NCBI RefSeq assembly: GCF_011516645.4
Contig: NZ_CP088285.1
Span: 4,420,501-4,484,500 of the forward strand
Direction: 5' to 3'
Length of the DNA: 64,000 nt
Source of the DNA: Bradyrhizobium septentrionale
GTDB taxonomy: Bacteria > Pseudomonadota > Alphaproteobacteria > Rhizobiales > Xanthobacteraceae
The notes below the pieces were generated by a model, which did not search any database, had not been told where the DNA came from, and was given only the letters and a program-made list of their open reading frames with translations. The translations under genes and the position numbers were made by a program. How positions within the stretch are numbered: the first letter of the stretch is position 1; each line of letters opens with the position of its first letter. This document shows, in pieces, positions 54,524 to 62,861 of the stretch.

Positions 54524-54981
54524 TCGCGCCGCGCAGCAAAATGATGTCCGTCCGCGCAGCGAGCAAGTACAAAACAGCCCAACGCCGCCCGCTTGAAATG
54601 CATGCGGGCGACGTTGGCTCTCCCCAGGAGGGATGACAAAATCCTGACCTGGATAAAGTATGGAGGGGAGCTTACGTCTTCGCTATCCGCATGACTCCGG
54701 TATCACCGATGAGTAGTGGAGGCAGTGCGGTGCGGTCTAGGATCGGCTGACGGCAGAACGCGGAGCTGCCCAGCAGGGTGGTTGCGGCGGTGAAGGATGC
54801 AAGGCGTGGAGGGGGCTGGCTTGAGGTGACATAAGCAAAGAACGGCTACGGATACCGCCTGGATACTTCGTGAAACCTCAAACGACCATCGCCATGAATG
54901 AGCAACTACCAGACTTGGGAGCACTTCAGACAACCGTGGAACTAATCTCACAAGAAGGTTAGGAACAACATATAACGGCCC
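54524..54981. other. gene-free stretch
   Basis: Short ORFs only, none with a signature. The purine-rich segment AAGAAGGTTAGGAAC just before 54982 may help translation of the next gene. Confidence 0.4.
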
Positions 54982-55296
54982 ATGTTGGAGAAGCTTTCAA
55001 CTATACTCACCGCCATCGAAATTGCGAACGCCAAAAAGCGCGTTAAATATCGACACGCGAACGTTCGACACGAACATGACGACTTTGTCAGGATTGCTTA
55101 TCAATGGCTGGACGCGCAAATGCCAACCAAGAGGATGTTGCGCCGTACTTACCCTTTAAGGGACATCATCGAGATTTGGGGCGGTAGGCACATTGCAGAG
55201 TCCGATGTAGAGGTTGCGGCTGAACTACACCCGAGTATCCAATGGCAAATACCCTCACTTCAATATCAGCGCTCGCCTAACGTTTCCCTCCGGTAG
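54982..55296 (+). CDS. hypothetical protein
   Basis: This 104-aa basic, helix-rich protein has a start MLEKLSTILTAIEIANAKKRV and a charged middle YRHANVRHEHDDFVRIAYQWLDAQ. No domain is recognised. AGGAACA lies just upstream as a weak ribosome binding site. It may be a short mobile-DNA gene or a remnant. Confidence 0.4.
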   Translation: MLEKLSTILTAIEIANAKKRVKYRHANVRHEHDDFVRIAYQWLDAQMPTKRMLRRTYPLRDIIEIWGGRHIAESDVEVAAELHPSIQWQIPSLQYQRSPNVSLR

Positions 55297-55779
55297 TCGC
55301 CTTGCCAACATTGCAGAGGCGAGAACGCAAGACTACAAGCTTACGACGTATCACTTCATTCAAACGTACGGTGGGATCGAGGAACCGTAGGGCACGGAGC
55401 ACCGTCGATGGATCGTCACGCGGTCGCACGGTTTACCCGCCAGAATAATCTGCGCATCGCTATGGTGTTCTTGTTCCCGCCTACACCAACTGCACACAGC
55501 CTTACGGCACGACGTGCGTCATTGTTATCCCGACCAGCAACAGCTAAGAGGCCGACCGGAAATTAAAGTTGGGTGATTTCAGCAGGTTGTGCGTTTTCGA
55601 GGTGTTCGAAGCCATCGGAGAAGCAGGTGACTTGGGCCAAAAATCACCCGCTGTCAGCATGACAGACGAGAACTGCGCTATGCAAGCGATTGTACGGATG
55701 CGGAATGGGACTTGCTCGAGCTGTTGATCCAAGGCCGAGCAAGGTCGGGCGACCGCGCACGACCTGCATGCGATCGGTA

Positions 55780-56122
55780 TGGGATGCGATCCAGTACATT
55801 ACATTGCGACGACGGGATGCCAAAGGGCGCTACTGCCGAAGGATTTTCCTCCCTTCACGACGGTGCGGTACTATTTTTATGGCCTGCGCGACCGCGGGGC
55901 GTTGGATTGATCAATGAAGCCCCGGTTGAAATCGCGCGTAGGCTTGCTGGACGGGAGCCGCAACCAACGGTGGCGATCATCGGTCAAGACGACCGAGAGC
56001 GGAGGGTCGCGCGGCTTTGATGCGGGCAAGAAGATCAAAGGTCGCAAGCGCCACATCGTCACCGATACACAAGGAAATTTGCTGAGCACCATCGTGCACC
56101 CGGGCAATGTTCAGGATCGGTT
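55780..56122 (+). mobile_element. IS5-family transposase remnant
   Basis: Pieces of a small IS5-group DDE transposase are spread over two or more frames. They are AIQYIT near 55790, the FYGLRDRGAL region near 55880, EIARRLAGREPQPTVAI near 55930, and VKTTESGGSRGFDAGKKIKGRKRHIVTD, with STIVHPGNVQDR near 56100. The last is the typical IS427/IS1031 core. Frameshifts and missing ends make it inactive. Confidence 0.75.
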
Positions 56123-56161
56123 TGCGGGGGGCGATGTAGTGCCAGGGCCAAAGACCTCAGC

Positions 56162-56305
56162 GTGCACCCCCCGCAATTGACTCGCCAACGTGCGCATGAG
56201 CGAACTACCGAGGCCGTCTACGATGCTATCGCTCTGATCCTCGGTCCCCTCTCACCGGCCGAATGTGCCAATTACTTCGCCGACGCCGGATATGGCCAAA
56301 ACTAA
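56162..56305 (+). mobile_element. IS630-family transposase 3' remnant
   Basis: The open frame encodes QRAHERTTEAVYDAIALILG and PLSPAECANYFADAGYGQN then TAA at 56303. This is the C-terminal end of IS630-type transposases as I remember them. It is joined directly to the IS5 remnant on its left, which implies a deletion or insertion between two elements. Confidence 0.65.
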
Positions 56306-56641
56306 AGTCATCACGCTCTAGGTTGTGACAAACCGAAGTTGCATCCGATGCAAAGACCGCCACGGGATATCGCCCCGAGCGATCAGACCTTGACCCTTAT
56401 GACCGGGAGCACGCCGTCACCTACATGCGCATGCTGGAAGCGGACGCAGAGTGCGCAGACTAGCGAGAGGTAGCGGAGATCGTATTGCGCATCAATCCTA
56501 AACGCGAGCCGCAGCGTGCCCGCCGAGCGTATGAGACGTATCTCGCCCGGACCAAGTGGATGACTAATCAAGGATACCGGCACATCTTGCGTGACGGCGG
56601 CCCGGCCGTCGTGGATAACTAACTTCAGGTATCCATGTTCT

Positions 56642-56832
56642 TTAGTCCGCAATTGCTTTGTTGAGCGCGTTCGAGGCTTGCCTGAGGCCATCCACATATT
56701 CGGCTGTGTCAACGGCCTCGGAGCCGCCCACCGCATGGACGCGGACTTGGCGACCTCAAGATCTGCCAAAAGCTGATCAATGTTCGCTCGCTCTCGCTGC
56801 AACTCTTCAATGATCGAACCGTGCTTTGTCAT
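56642..56832 (-). pseudogene. small coiled-coil protein with apparent frameshift
   Basis: From the ATG at 56832 the frame reads MTKHGSIIEELQRERANIDQ and then LLADLEVAKSASM as a heptad-like helix. Shifting one base near 56735 continues as AVGGSEAVDTAEYVDGLRQ and then ASNALNKAIAD with a TAA at 56642-56644, more protein-like than the open frame to 56383. I favour a one-base frameshift. Confidence 0.4.
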
Positions 56833-56841
56833 CCCGCTTCC

Positions 56842-57286
56842 TTACTCATCAGGCTTGACTGTTGTACTCGCAGCCACCGTTAAACTCGACGAGCCGGCGT
56901 GTTCGCTCATCGTATCGCCAGCACGCTCGGGGGTGTGGCCGCTTGTGAACGTGCCGCGATACCCGAAGAAGAACAGATGCATGTCGCCGAAATCGGGGCG
57001 GTCACCTTCGTAGTCGTCAAGCTCCACATCATTCCACGCAAGCCCGTCATCCAGATCATTGCGGGGCTCGCCAGGCATGAGGACAGCAGAGCTCGCAGGG
57101 GGATGGTTGTGGTCGTAGTTGACCGGAACTGGCGGCTCTGCGTGCACGCTCAGGCTTACTTGCATAGCTTCGATGACGGCAGGGAGCGTCCCATAGTTTG
57201 CAACCGAGTAGGAAGGCCATTCCCACCGCGAAAGCGGCGACCGTGAGCAAGCAACCTATAACAACCTCGGGCACTCGGAACTTCAT
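56842..57286 (-). pseudogene. possible frameshifted single-pass membrane protein
   Basis: The start at 57286 gives MKFRVPEVVIGCLLTVAAFA and then VGMAFLLGCKLWD, a clear membrane anchor, but the frame then turns into Arg/Cys-rich noise. The neighbouring frame from about 57190 to 56842 is acidic and protein-like (PGEPRNDLDDGLAWNDVELDDYEGD). The two would make one anchored protein of about 140 aa after a frameshift. No family is known to me. Confidence 0.3.
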
Positions 57287-57797
57287 GCTCGCTCGTCTGA
57301 TTGAGAGGTGCCATTGCGCCCGTACAATCTAAGGATGCTGCACCAAATGGTGGTTCAATTGAATAGCTGGCTTCCAGCCCGACCCTATTGGGATTTGGTT
57401 GCGGGAGGACGGACCTTCTCCCCGCGAAGCGTCAACGAGATACTCCGCAGGTTGAGCGCGTGCTAACGTCTAATGGCTTCGCCGTCAGGTTGGCACCTAT
57501 GCCGACAAGTAGGTGTAGGGCTCGGGGTTGCCGTGTCAGGGTGCGGAACGCTGCGCGCCGGCTTGTGCTGGTGTGCCGCGTCTCGGAGTGCACGCTCCGT
57601 CAAGTGCTGGAGCTGTGTAGTGCGTGGCGACCTTCCGTACATCGCATACGTCATTTTGATGGGACTAACCTCGCTCGCCATCGCCGCGGTCGTAATATTC
57701 ATGCAATGAGGTGGCCGTCCTCGTGTTCAGCCGCGGTGTCCGATGCCTCGGGATCTTCAGAGGTTCGGCAGCTCAGGGCCCCACGGAGCTCAACAAG

Positions 57798-58076
57798 ATG
57801 GATGGTTGGATAGTGACAGCGGCTTTCTTCAAGGAAGATAGTGACGATGACGAAGAATTCAGGCACATAACTTGCGTGGGGGCCGTCGCCGATCCGGCGG
57901 AAGTGGTGAGGATGACCATCGCGGAATGCGGCGCAAAGGCCGCAATGCTCAACTGCCCAATCGAAGAGGAGCAGTTGCGAAGACTTGGCGTGAAGCCCGG
58001 CGAGCTTCTCATCGTGCACGATGACGAAATCAGTCCGACTATTTCGTCGCCCGTTAAGAAGCTTCCAGGCGACTGA
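57798..58076 (+). CDS. hypothetical acidic protein with IS-derived tail
   Basis: 92 aa from the ATG at 57798 (MDGWIVTAAFFKED) after a weak leader; the frame is open upstream to 57711. Compact alpha/beta protein with ITCVGAVADPAEVVRMTIAECG and ending LLIVHDDEISPTIS plus SPVKKLPGD. The last residues lie beyond a 10-bp repeat GACTATTTCG that also flanks the far end of the IS5 element. The original C-terminus was therefore probably SHPRNAAV, encoded from 59577 on. Confidence 0.55.
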   Translation: MDGWIVTAAFFKEDSDDDEEFRHITCVGAVADPAEVVRMTIAECGAKAAMLNCPIEEEQLRRLGVKPGELLIVHDDEISPTISSPVKKLPGD

Positions 58077-59566
58077 TCTGGAATCGTAATTTGGCTGGAA
58101 TGACGTTCTGAGATTGCAAGGTTTTGGTGTTTTGTGCATCGGAAGCTTGCAATTTCGTTTTCGAGATTCCCTCGACGGGCGAAGCATGATTCCCTGTCCG
58201 CATCGGAGGGCACGATGCGGCCGAAGAAGCACAAAACGACGGGAGCGAACGATTTTTTCCGGGCGCGGCTCGACCAGATCATCAATCTGAAGCACGAGCT
58301 GGTCCGGCTCACCGGCAAGATCGATTGGGACTGGATCGACGGCGAGATCGCGCCGCTCTACAGCGAGAACGGCCGGCCGGGGATTGAGACCCGCTTCGTG
58401 ATCGGGCTGTTGTTGCTCAAGCACATTTACGGGCTGTCCGATGAGGGGGTATGCGAACGCTGGGTCCACGACCCGTATTTCCAGTACTTCACTGGCGAAG
58501 AGTTCTTCCAGCACGCATTCCCGCACGAGCGCTCGGACCTGAGCCATTGGCGCAAGCGGCTCGGCGACAGACTGGAACTGCCATTGGCCGAGAGCCTGCG
58601 GGTGGCGCACGACGTCGGCGCGTTACGCGGCAAGGACCTTGAGCGGGTCACGGTCGACACCACGGTGCAGCCGAAGGCCATCACCTTTCCGACCGATGCC
58701 AAGCTGCTGCATGCGGCGATCCAGGGGCTCAACCGCCTAGCGAGGAAGCACGGAGTGCGGCTGCGGCAATCCTATTCTCGGATCGCCAAGGCCACCGCGA
58801 TGATGGCGGGACGCTACGCCCATGCCAAACAGTTCAAGCGGCACCAGCGGCAGTTGCGCATCCTGCGCAGCCGCCTGGGCCGGATCATCCGCGACATCCG
58901 CCGCAAGATCGAAGGCCAGGATGCGCTCGAAGAGGCGTTCGCACTCCCGTTGAGCCGGGCCACGCAGATTCGCTCGCAGCAGCAGCGCCAGCGCGGCTGG
59001 AAGCTGTATTCCTTCCATGCCCCCGAGGTGGAGTGCATCGGCAAGGGCAAGGCCAGCGCGCCTTACGAGTTCGGCGTGAAGGCTTCCATCGTCACCAACA
59101 ACCGGCCTGCTCCCGGCGGCCAGTTCGTGCTGCACGCCAAGGCGCTGCCCGATAACCCTTACGACGGTCACACCCTGCGGGACGTCATCGACCGAACCGA
59201 GACACTCACCGGCTGCGCGATCGAGTGCGCCTTTGTCGACAAGGGATACCGCGGCCATGACGCACAGAACCCGCGCCGCGTCTTCATCTCCGGCCAGAAG
59301 CGCGGCGTCTTCGGCACTATCAAGCGCCAGCTGCGGCGCCGCTCCGCTATCGAGCCCGTGATCGGCCATTTGAAGGCTGACGGACACCTCGGCCGCTGCT
59401 ACCTCAAAGGCCGCGCCGGCGATGCCGCCAACGTCATCCTCTCCGCCGTCGGTTACAACTTCCGCCGCATCCTCGCCTGGCTAAGGGCTCTTTGGTACCT
59501 CTTCCTGGCTGCCTTCTTCTCAGTCACCAGCCACCGCACACCACTCAAATCGGCTTCTTAACCGAC
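58047..59566 (+). mobile_element. IS5-type insertion sequence, boundaries inferred
   Basis: The element is bounded by inverted GTTAAGAAGC (58053-58062) and GCTTCTTAAC (59553-59562). It is flanked by the direct repeat GACTATTTCG at 58037-58046 and 59567-59576. The transposase stop codon lies inside the right repeat. The exact tips and the 10-bp duplication length are tentative. Confidence 0.6.
58215..59561 (+). CDS. IS5 family transposase
   Basis: About 448 aa from the ATG at 58215 (MRPKKHKTTGAND). N-terminal DUF772-type region: GIETRFVIGLLLLKHIYGLSDEGVCERWVHDPYFQYFTGEEFFQH. DDE core: LERVTVDTTVQPKAI for the first Asp, VDKGYRGHD for the second, and KRQLRRRSAIEPVIGHLKADGHL for the Glu. It appears intact. 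The frame is open to 58134 without similarity. Confidence 0.92.
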   Translation: MRPKKHKTTGANDFFRARLDQIINLKHELVRLTGKIDWDWIDGEIAPLYSENGRPGIETRFVIGLLLLKHIYGLSDEGVCERWVHDPYFQYFTGEEFFQHAFPHERSDLSHWRKRLGDRLELPLAESLRVAHDVGALRGKDLERVTVDTTVQPKAITFPTDAKLLHAAIQGLNRLARKHGVRLRQSYSRIAKATAMMAGRYAHAKQFKRHQRQLRILRSRLGRIIRDIRRKIEGQDALEEAFALPLSRATQIRSQQQRQRGWKLYSFHAPEVECIGKGKASAPYEFGVKASIVTNNRPAPGGQFVLHAKALPDNPYDGHTLRDVIDRTETLTGCAIECAFVDKGYRGHDAQNPRRVFISGQKRGVFGTIKRQLRRRSAIEPVIGHLKADGHLGRCYLKGRAGDAANVILSAVGYNFRRILAWLRALWYLFLAAFFSVTSHRTPLKSAS

Positions 59567-59793
59567 GACTATTTCGCACCCTCGTAACGCGGCAGTCTGA
59601 TGTCGTTCAGTTGCGTCCGGTTCGTGACATTGTAGTCCGGAAAGCACCGCTCGCGCGAGTAGTTAGTCTGCACAAGGTATGAAAGCGCGCCGTTTGCCTC
59701 TCTGCGCAATGTGGCCGTTTGGCACACTGATTGCTGAGCCCATGTATGACTTGGTCGCTTATTGATTGAGGGCCAAGTCCTCGCACCGTAACT

Positions 59794-59830
59794 CGTGCGG
59801 GCGGTCGTCAGCAGCCGCCCGCACGCTTTT
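59794..59830 (+). terminator. intrinsic terminator-like hairpin
   Basis: An 11-bp stem CGTGCGGGCGG / CCGCCCGCACG with a 10-base loop is followed by CTTTT. It lies 230 bp beyond the transposase stop. A similar hairpin (GCGCGGGCG / CGCCCGCGC then CTCTTTT) occurs at 59953-59988. Confidence 0.6.
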
Positions 59831-60038
59831 CATGGTGGTGCGCACTATTTCGCCTCTCTTGCATCTTGAATGGCACGCGAGTTGCTGAGAGCCTTTGGCT
59901 TGGCTGTTTATTTCACGCAACCCCAGCAGCCAAGCTTGGCGTAGCAAACTTCGCGCGGGCGGCTCCTCCAGACGCCCGCGCCTCTTTTCCTGGGTTCTAC
60001 CAGCCTTCTGCAACAGGCTCGCTGGGGAGATAGTTCAC

Positions 60039-60476
60039 ATGAGCCGTGAAGAGGCTTTGGAAGACGCCATCGCGGCGCTCGGAGATTGGTCCGGGGGAAC
60101 GACCGAAACGAGCGTAGTTCTCGCGACGATTGCGCAGCTCATGGCGACTGGGCCGCCCCCTAGCCGGCCTCAAAACCAAAAGCTCGTTTCCCCGACTGAC
60201 ACTCACGATGGCTTTGTGGAGTGTGCTGTAATGGACCGGCTCAAATTCATACCGGCCTTCGAGGCCGCTATTCGCTCTTCCGCCCCTGAGAAGCCAGCTG
60301 CACTCCGAGAGGTCATCCGCCAGCGCGGAGGCCCTGATGAGTTCGCGGTGACGAGCACTGAGCTCTTTAGGCTGATCAAGATCATATTCTCGCGGCGCAT
60401 GAAGAGCATCGCTCATGAATGGCAAGCTGCCGCCCGCTCGTGGTCGCTTGGCTTGGGGGCGGCTCGCGAGCAATGA
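60039..60476 (+). CDS. hypothetical protein, first of a coupled pair
   Basis: 145 aa from the ATG at 60039 after TGGGGAGA, a good ribosome binding site. Helical N-terminus SREEALEDAIAALGDW and a C-terminal block REVIRQRGGPDEFAVTSTELFRLIKIIFSRR. No family is known to me. The next gene starts inside its stop as ATGA, so the two are translated together. Convergent terminators upstream isolate the pair. Confidence 0.5.
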   Translation: MSREEALEDAIAALGDWSGGTTETSVVLATIAQLMATGPPPSRPQNQKLVSPTDTHDGFVECAVMDRLKFIPAFEAAIRSSAPEKPAALREVIRQRGGPDEFAVTSTELFRLIKIIFSRRMKSIAHEWQAAARSWSLGLGAAREQ

Positions 60477-60934
60477 AAGACAGCACTGGGAGCATCACTG
60501 CGGATGTTGGACCGACATCGATCGGCCTTATCGGCATCTTAATGACAGCGGTCCAACTGGCCGCGCACTTCAAGACCACGCCTCGGACAATCGCTCGTTG
60601 GGCTGAAGAGCCAGATTTTCCGTGCGCGAGCACTTCAGCAAGTGAGGTAATGTGGCTGTTAACGGACGTGCAGGAGTGGAACCGCCAACGCCGACGCACC
60701 CGCGCCGCGCTACGCTCCAAAGAGAAGACCATCGAGAAGGTGGTGGAAAAAGCTGGCCGCCGCCAGCGCCTGATTGCAGCGTTTTCCCGGCGATATCCGC
60801 CGCAGATCCGGCGATCGGCAGTTCTGCCGCTTGGCGCGCCCCTCTCGCGCAAGATGATCGTTCAGGCCGATGGCTCGCTAGCCCCTGCGCCCACTGAAGA
60901 ACAAGAATCGAATGAAGCCGATTTTCATCAGTGA
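60473..60934 (+). CDS. HTH-type DNA-binding protein, second of a coupled pair
   Basis: 153 aa from the ATG at 60473. An HTH of the terminase-small-subunit or phage-regulator style is seen in MTAVQLAAHFKTTPRTIARWAEEPDFPCASTS. It is followed by a basic helix RQRRRTRAALRSKEKTIEKVVEKAGRRQ. ATGA overlap with the upstream gene. This looks like a phage or mobile-element remnant pair. Confidence 0.5.
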   Translation: MKDSTGSITADVGPTSIGLIGILMTAVQLAAHFKTTPRTIARWAEEPDFPCASTSASEVMWLLTDVQEWNRQRRRTRAALRSKEKTIEKVVEKAGRRQRLIAAFSRRYPPQIRRSAVLPLGAPLSRKMIVQADGSLAPAPTEEQESNEADFHQ

Positions 60935-61144
60935 TAGGATCTTAGTGCTGCCGTGTTTCGCCAAGCTGTCAATGCGACTGCCGGCGGCATTGATCGCGTC
61001 GATGACGCGCTTCTCAAGTGCACCCAGCGTGTCTTTCGGCACGTAGTTCCGGGACACCTCAACGCGGAGATCGGCCAGCCTTTTTCGAGCGAGATTGTTC
61101 GAGCGACCGCCGGATACGGATTTGGCTGCCTGATCCGCGGTCAC
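60878..61144 (-). CDS. hypothetical protein fragment
   Basis: 88 aa starting at 61144. The frame ARKRLADLRVEVSRNYVPKDTLGALEKRVIDAINAAGSRIDSL is a regular amphipathic helix pattern, possibly a phage-type protein. The last 20 residues (FIRFLFFSGRRG) look like read-out into unrelated DNA. It overlaps the preceding gene tail to tail by 57 bp, so at most one end is original. Confidence 0.35.
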   Translation of the reverse strand: MTADQAAKSVSGGRSNNLARKRLADLRVEVSRNYVPKDTLGALEKRVIDAINAAGSRIDSLAKHGSTKILSLMKIGFIRFLFFSGRRG

Positions 61145-61248
61145 TTTGCATCCGTTATAAAGTTGGACAGTTCATCCTGAATGTGAGGGTGCTTCCGATG
61201 GAGACCACGGCCCCGAGCAGCCGGTGCGCGGCAGGAGAGAGGACGCCC

Positions 61249-61863
61249 ATGGCCCTTGTTTCCATCGAAGATCGCGCGGCGGTTCGTATCATCACCTACG
61301 CAAACGCCCCGTTCGGCACCATGACCGCTGCCGGGACGGCCGAGATGTTTCATGCAGTCGCGGCTGCAGGAGAAAACACATCGGTGCGGGCCGTCGTCAT
61401 CACGGGGAGCGTACCCGGCATCTTTCCGCCATTATGACGTCAGGGAACTCTCTGACGCCGCGGATGCGATGAGCCCGGAGCGCCGCGACTGCCGTCGCCG
61501 CCCGGTCCTCGACCGCCAGGCTTCCATGCGCTCACGGACCTGATTGCAGCCGTCGAGAAGCCGGTCGTAGCCGCGATAAATGGCTTATGCATGGGTGGAG
61601 GCTTTGAGCTATCGCTAGCATGCGACCCGCGCATCGCAGGGATGCCGTTACGGCATCGGTCTGCTGGAAACCCGTATTGGCATCTTTCCGGGTGGCGGCA
61701 CGCAGCGCTTGCCCAGGATCATTGGAGAGGCCAAGGCGCTCGAGATGATCCTGCGCGGGTTAACCGTGACGGGACCGCGCGCCACGAAATCGGGATTGTG
61801 CATGAGGTCGTTGATGACCCGCACGCGCGCGCCCTGGAGGTCGGGGCCGAATTATCGAGCCGA
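61249..61863 (+). pseudogene. enoyl-CoA hydratase/isomerase, multiply frameshifted
   Basis: Crotonase-family sequence scattered over three frames. MALVSIEDRAAVRIITYANA starts at 61249, then RHYDVRELSDAADAM near 61440. ALTDLIAAVEKPVVAAINGL and CMGGGFELSLACDPRIAG follow near 61540-61640, then ETRIGIFPGG and QRLPRIIGEAKALEMILRGL near 61670-61760, and KSGLVHEVVDDP in another frame. At least four frameshifts are needed. It breaks off at about 61863. Confidence 0.8.
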
Positions 61864-61949
61864 GGCGCTATTTGGTACGGTACGCTCGCGGAATGCCTGC
61901 GCGAGCCTCATGTCGAAGCCGAAAATCAACACCGCCTCCACATCTCTCG

Positions 61950-62215
61950 TCACGAGTCGGGCCATAGGGGGGCGACGGTGCGGGTGCGCATCTTGTTGCG
62001 ACCCAAGATAGTAGCGGTCGGATCTCCATCCAATATCCGCTGCACTTGCTTGGGGTGGCAGCCAAGCTAAGTGGATCAGGTTGCTGACGTAGTTGTCCGT
62101 TATGTTTTCCTGCGCGGCAATTTGAGCCATGGATTGGGCTTTCCCTGTCCGTAGCTGCTCGAACCAACTGCGTGCTCGCGCGATAGCTTTCACAAGAACA
62201 GGGTCAGCTTGTGGG
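61950..62215 (-). pseudogene. site-specific recombinase C-terminal remnant
   Basis: Reading leftward from the IS66 border: ADPVLVKAIARARSWFEQLR then TGKAQSMAQIAAQENITDNYVSNLIHLAWLPP. After a one-base shift it continues VQRILDGDPTATILGRNKMRTRTVA and a stop at 61950. This is the C-terminal helix-turn-helix region of large serine recombinases. The upstream catalytic part is cut off by the third IS66 copy. Confidence 0.65.
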
Positions 62216-62265
62216 GTAACCGTCCGGTGAGGGCCGCGGCATGATCGCGCGGTGCGGTCGCCCGA

Positions 62266-62861
62266 TCAGGCCGCAGACTGGACGGGGCTGTTCTTCCATT
62301 CCCAAGGCAGCAGCTCATTGAGCCGACCTTGCGGGGTGCTGGCGATGCGGGCCAAGACGTCCGCCAGCCAGGCTTGCGGGTCGATGTCGTTGAGCTTTGC
62401 CGTCATGATCAGCGTCGCCATGATGGCGGCGCGGTCAGCGCCGCGTTCCGAGCCGGCGAATAGCCAGGACTTGCGGCCGAGAGCAAAACCGCGCAGCGCG
62501 CGCTCCGCCGCATTGTTTGTCAGGCAGATCCGCCCGTCATCGATGAAGCGAGTGAACCGATCCCAGCGGCGCAGCATGTAATCGATTGGCTTGGCGACCG
62601 ATGAGGAGTTCGATAGCCGAGCACGCTGCTCGCGCAGCCACGCTTCCAGCACCGCCAGCAGGGGTGCGCTTTGCTCCTTGCGCACCCGCAGACGCTCTCC
62701 GGCACTTTGGCCGTTGATGCCGCGCTCAATATCGAACAGTGCATCGATGCGCTTGACCGCCTCCAGGGCAATCGGCGAGATCGCTGCGGCATTCTTGTCT
62801 CGCCTCGCATTGGCCGCGATGTCCGCCAGCTCGAAGAACTGCCGCCTGGCGTGGGCCCAAC
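62266..62861 (-). pseudogene. tnpC: IS66 TnpC, C-terminal part, interrupted by the intron
   Basis: About 198 codons are intact from WAHARRQFFELADIAANARRD through the DDE end DGRICLTNNAAERALRGFALGRKSWLFAGSERGADRAA to LNELLPWEWKNSPV and the stop. It is closest in pattern to copy 2. The coding sequence is cut at 62861 by a group II intron in the opposite orientation, so it cannot be spliced back in sense. The tnpC product is lost unless the intron is elsewhere removed. Confidence 0.85.
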
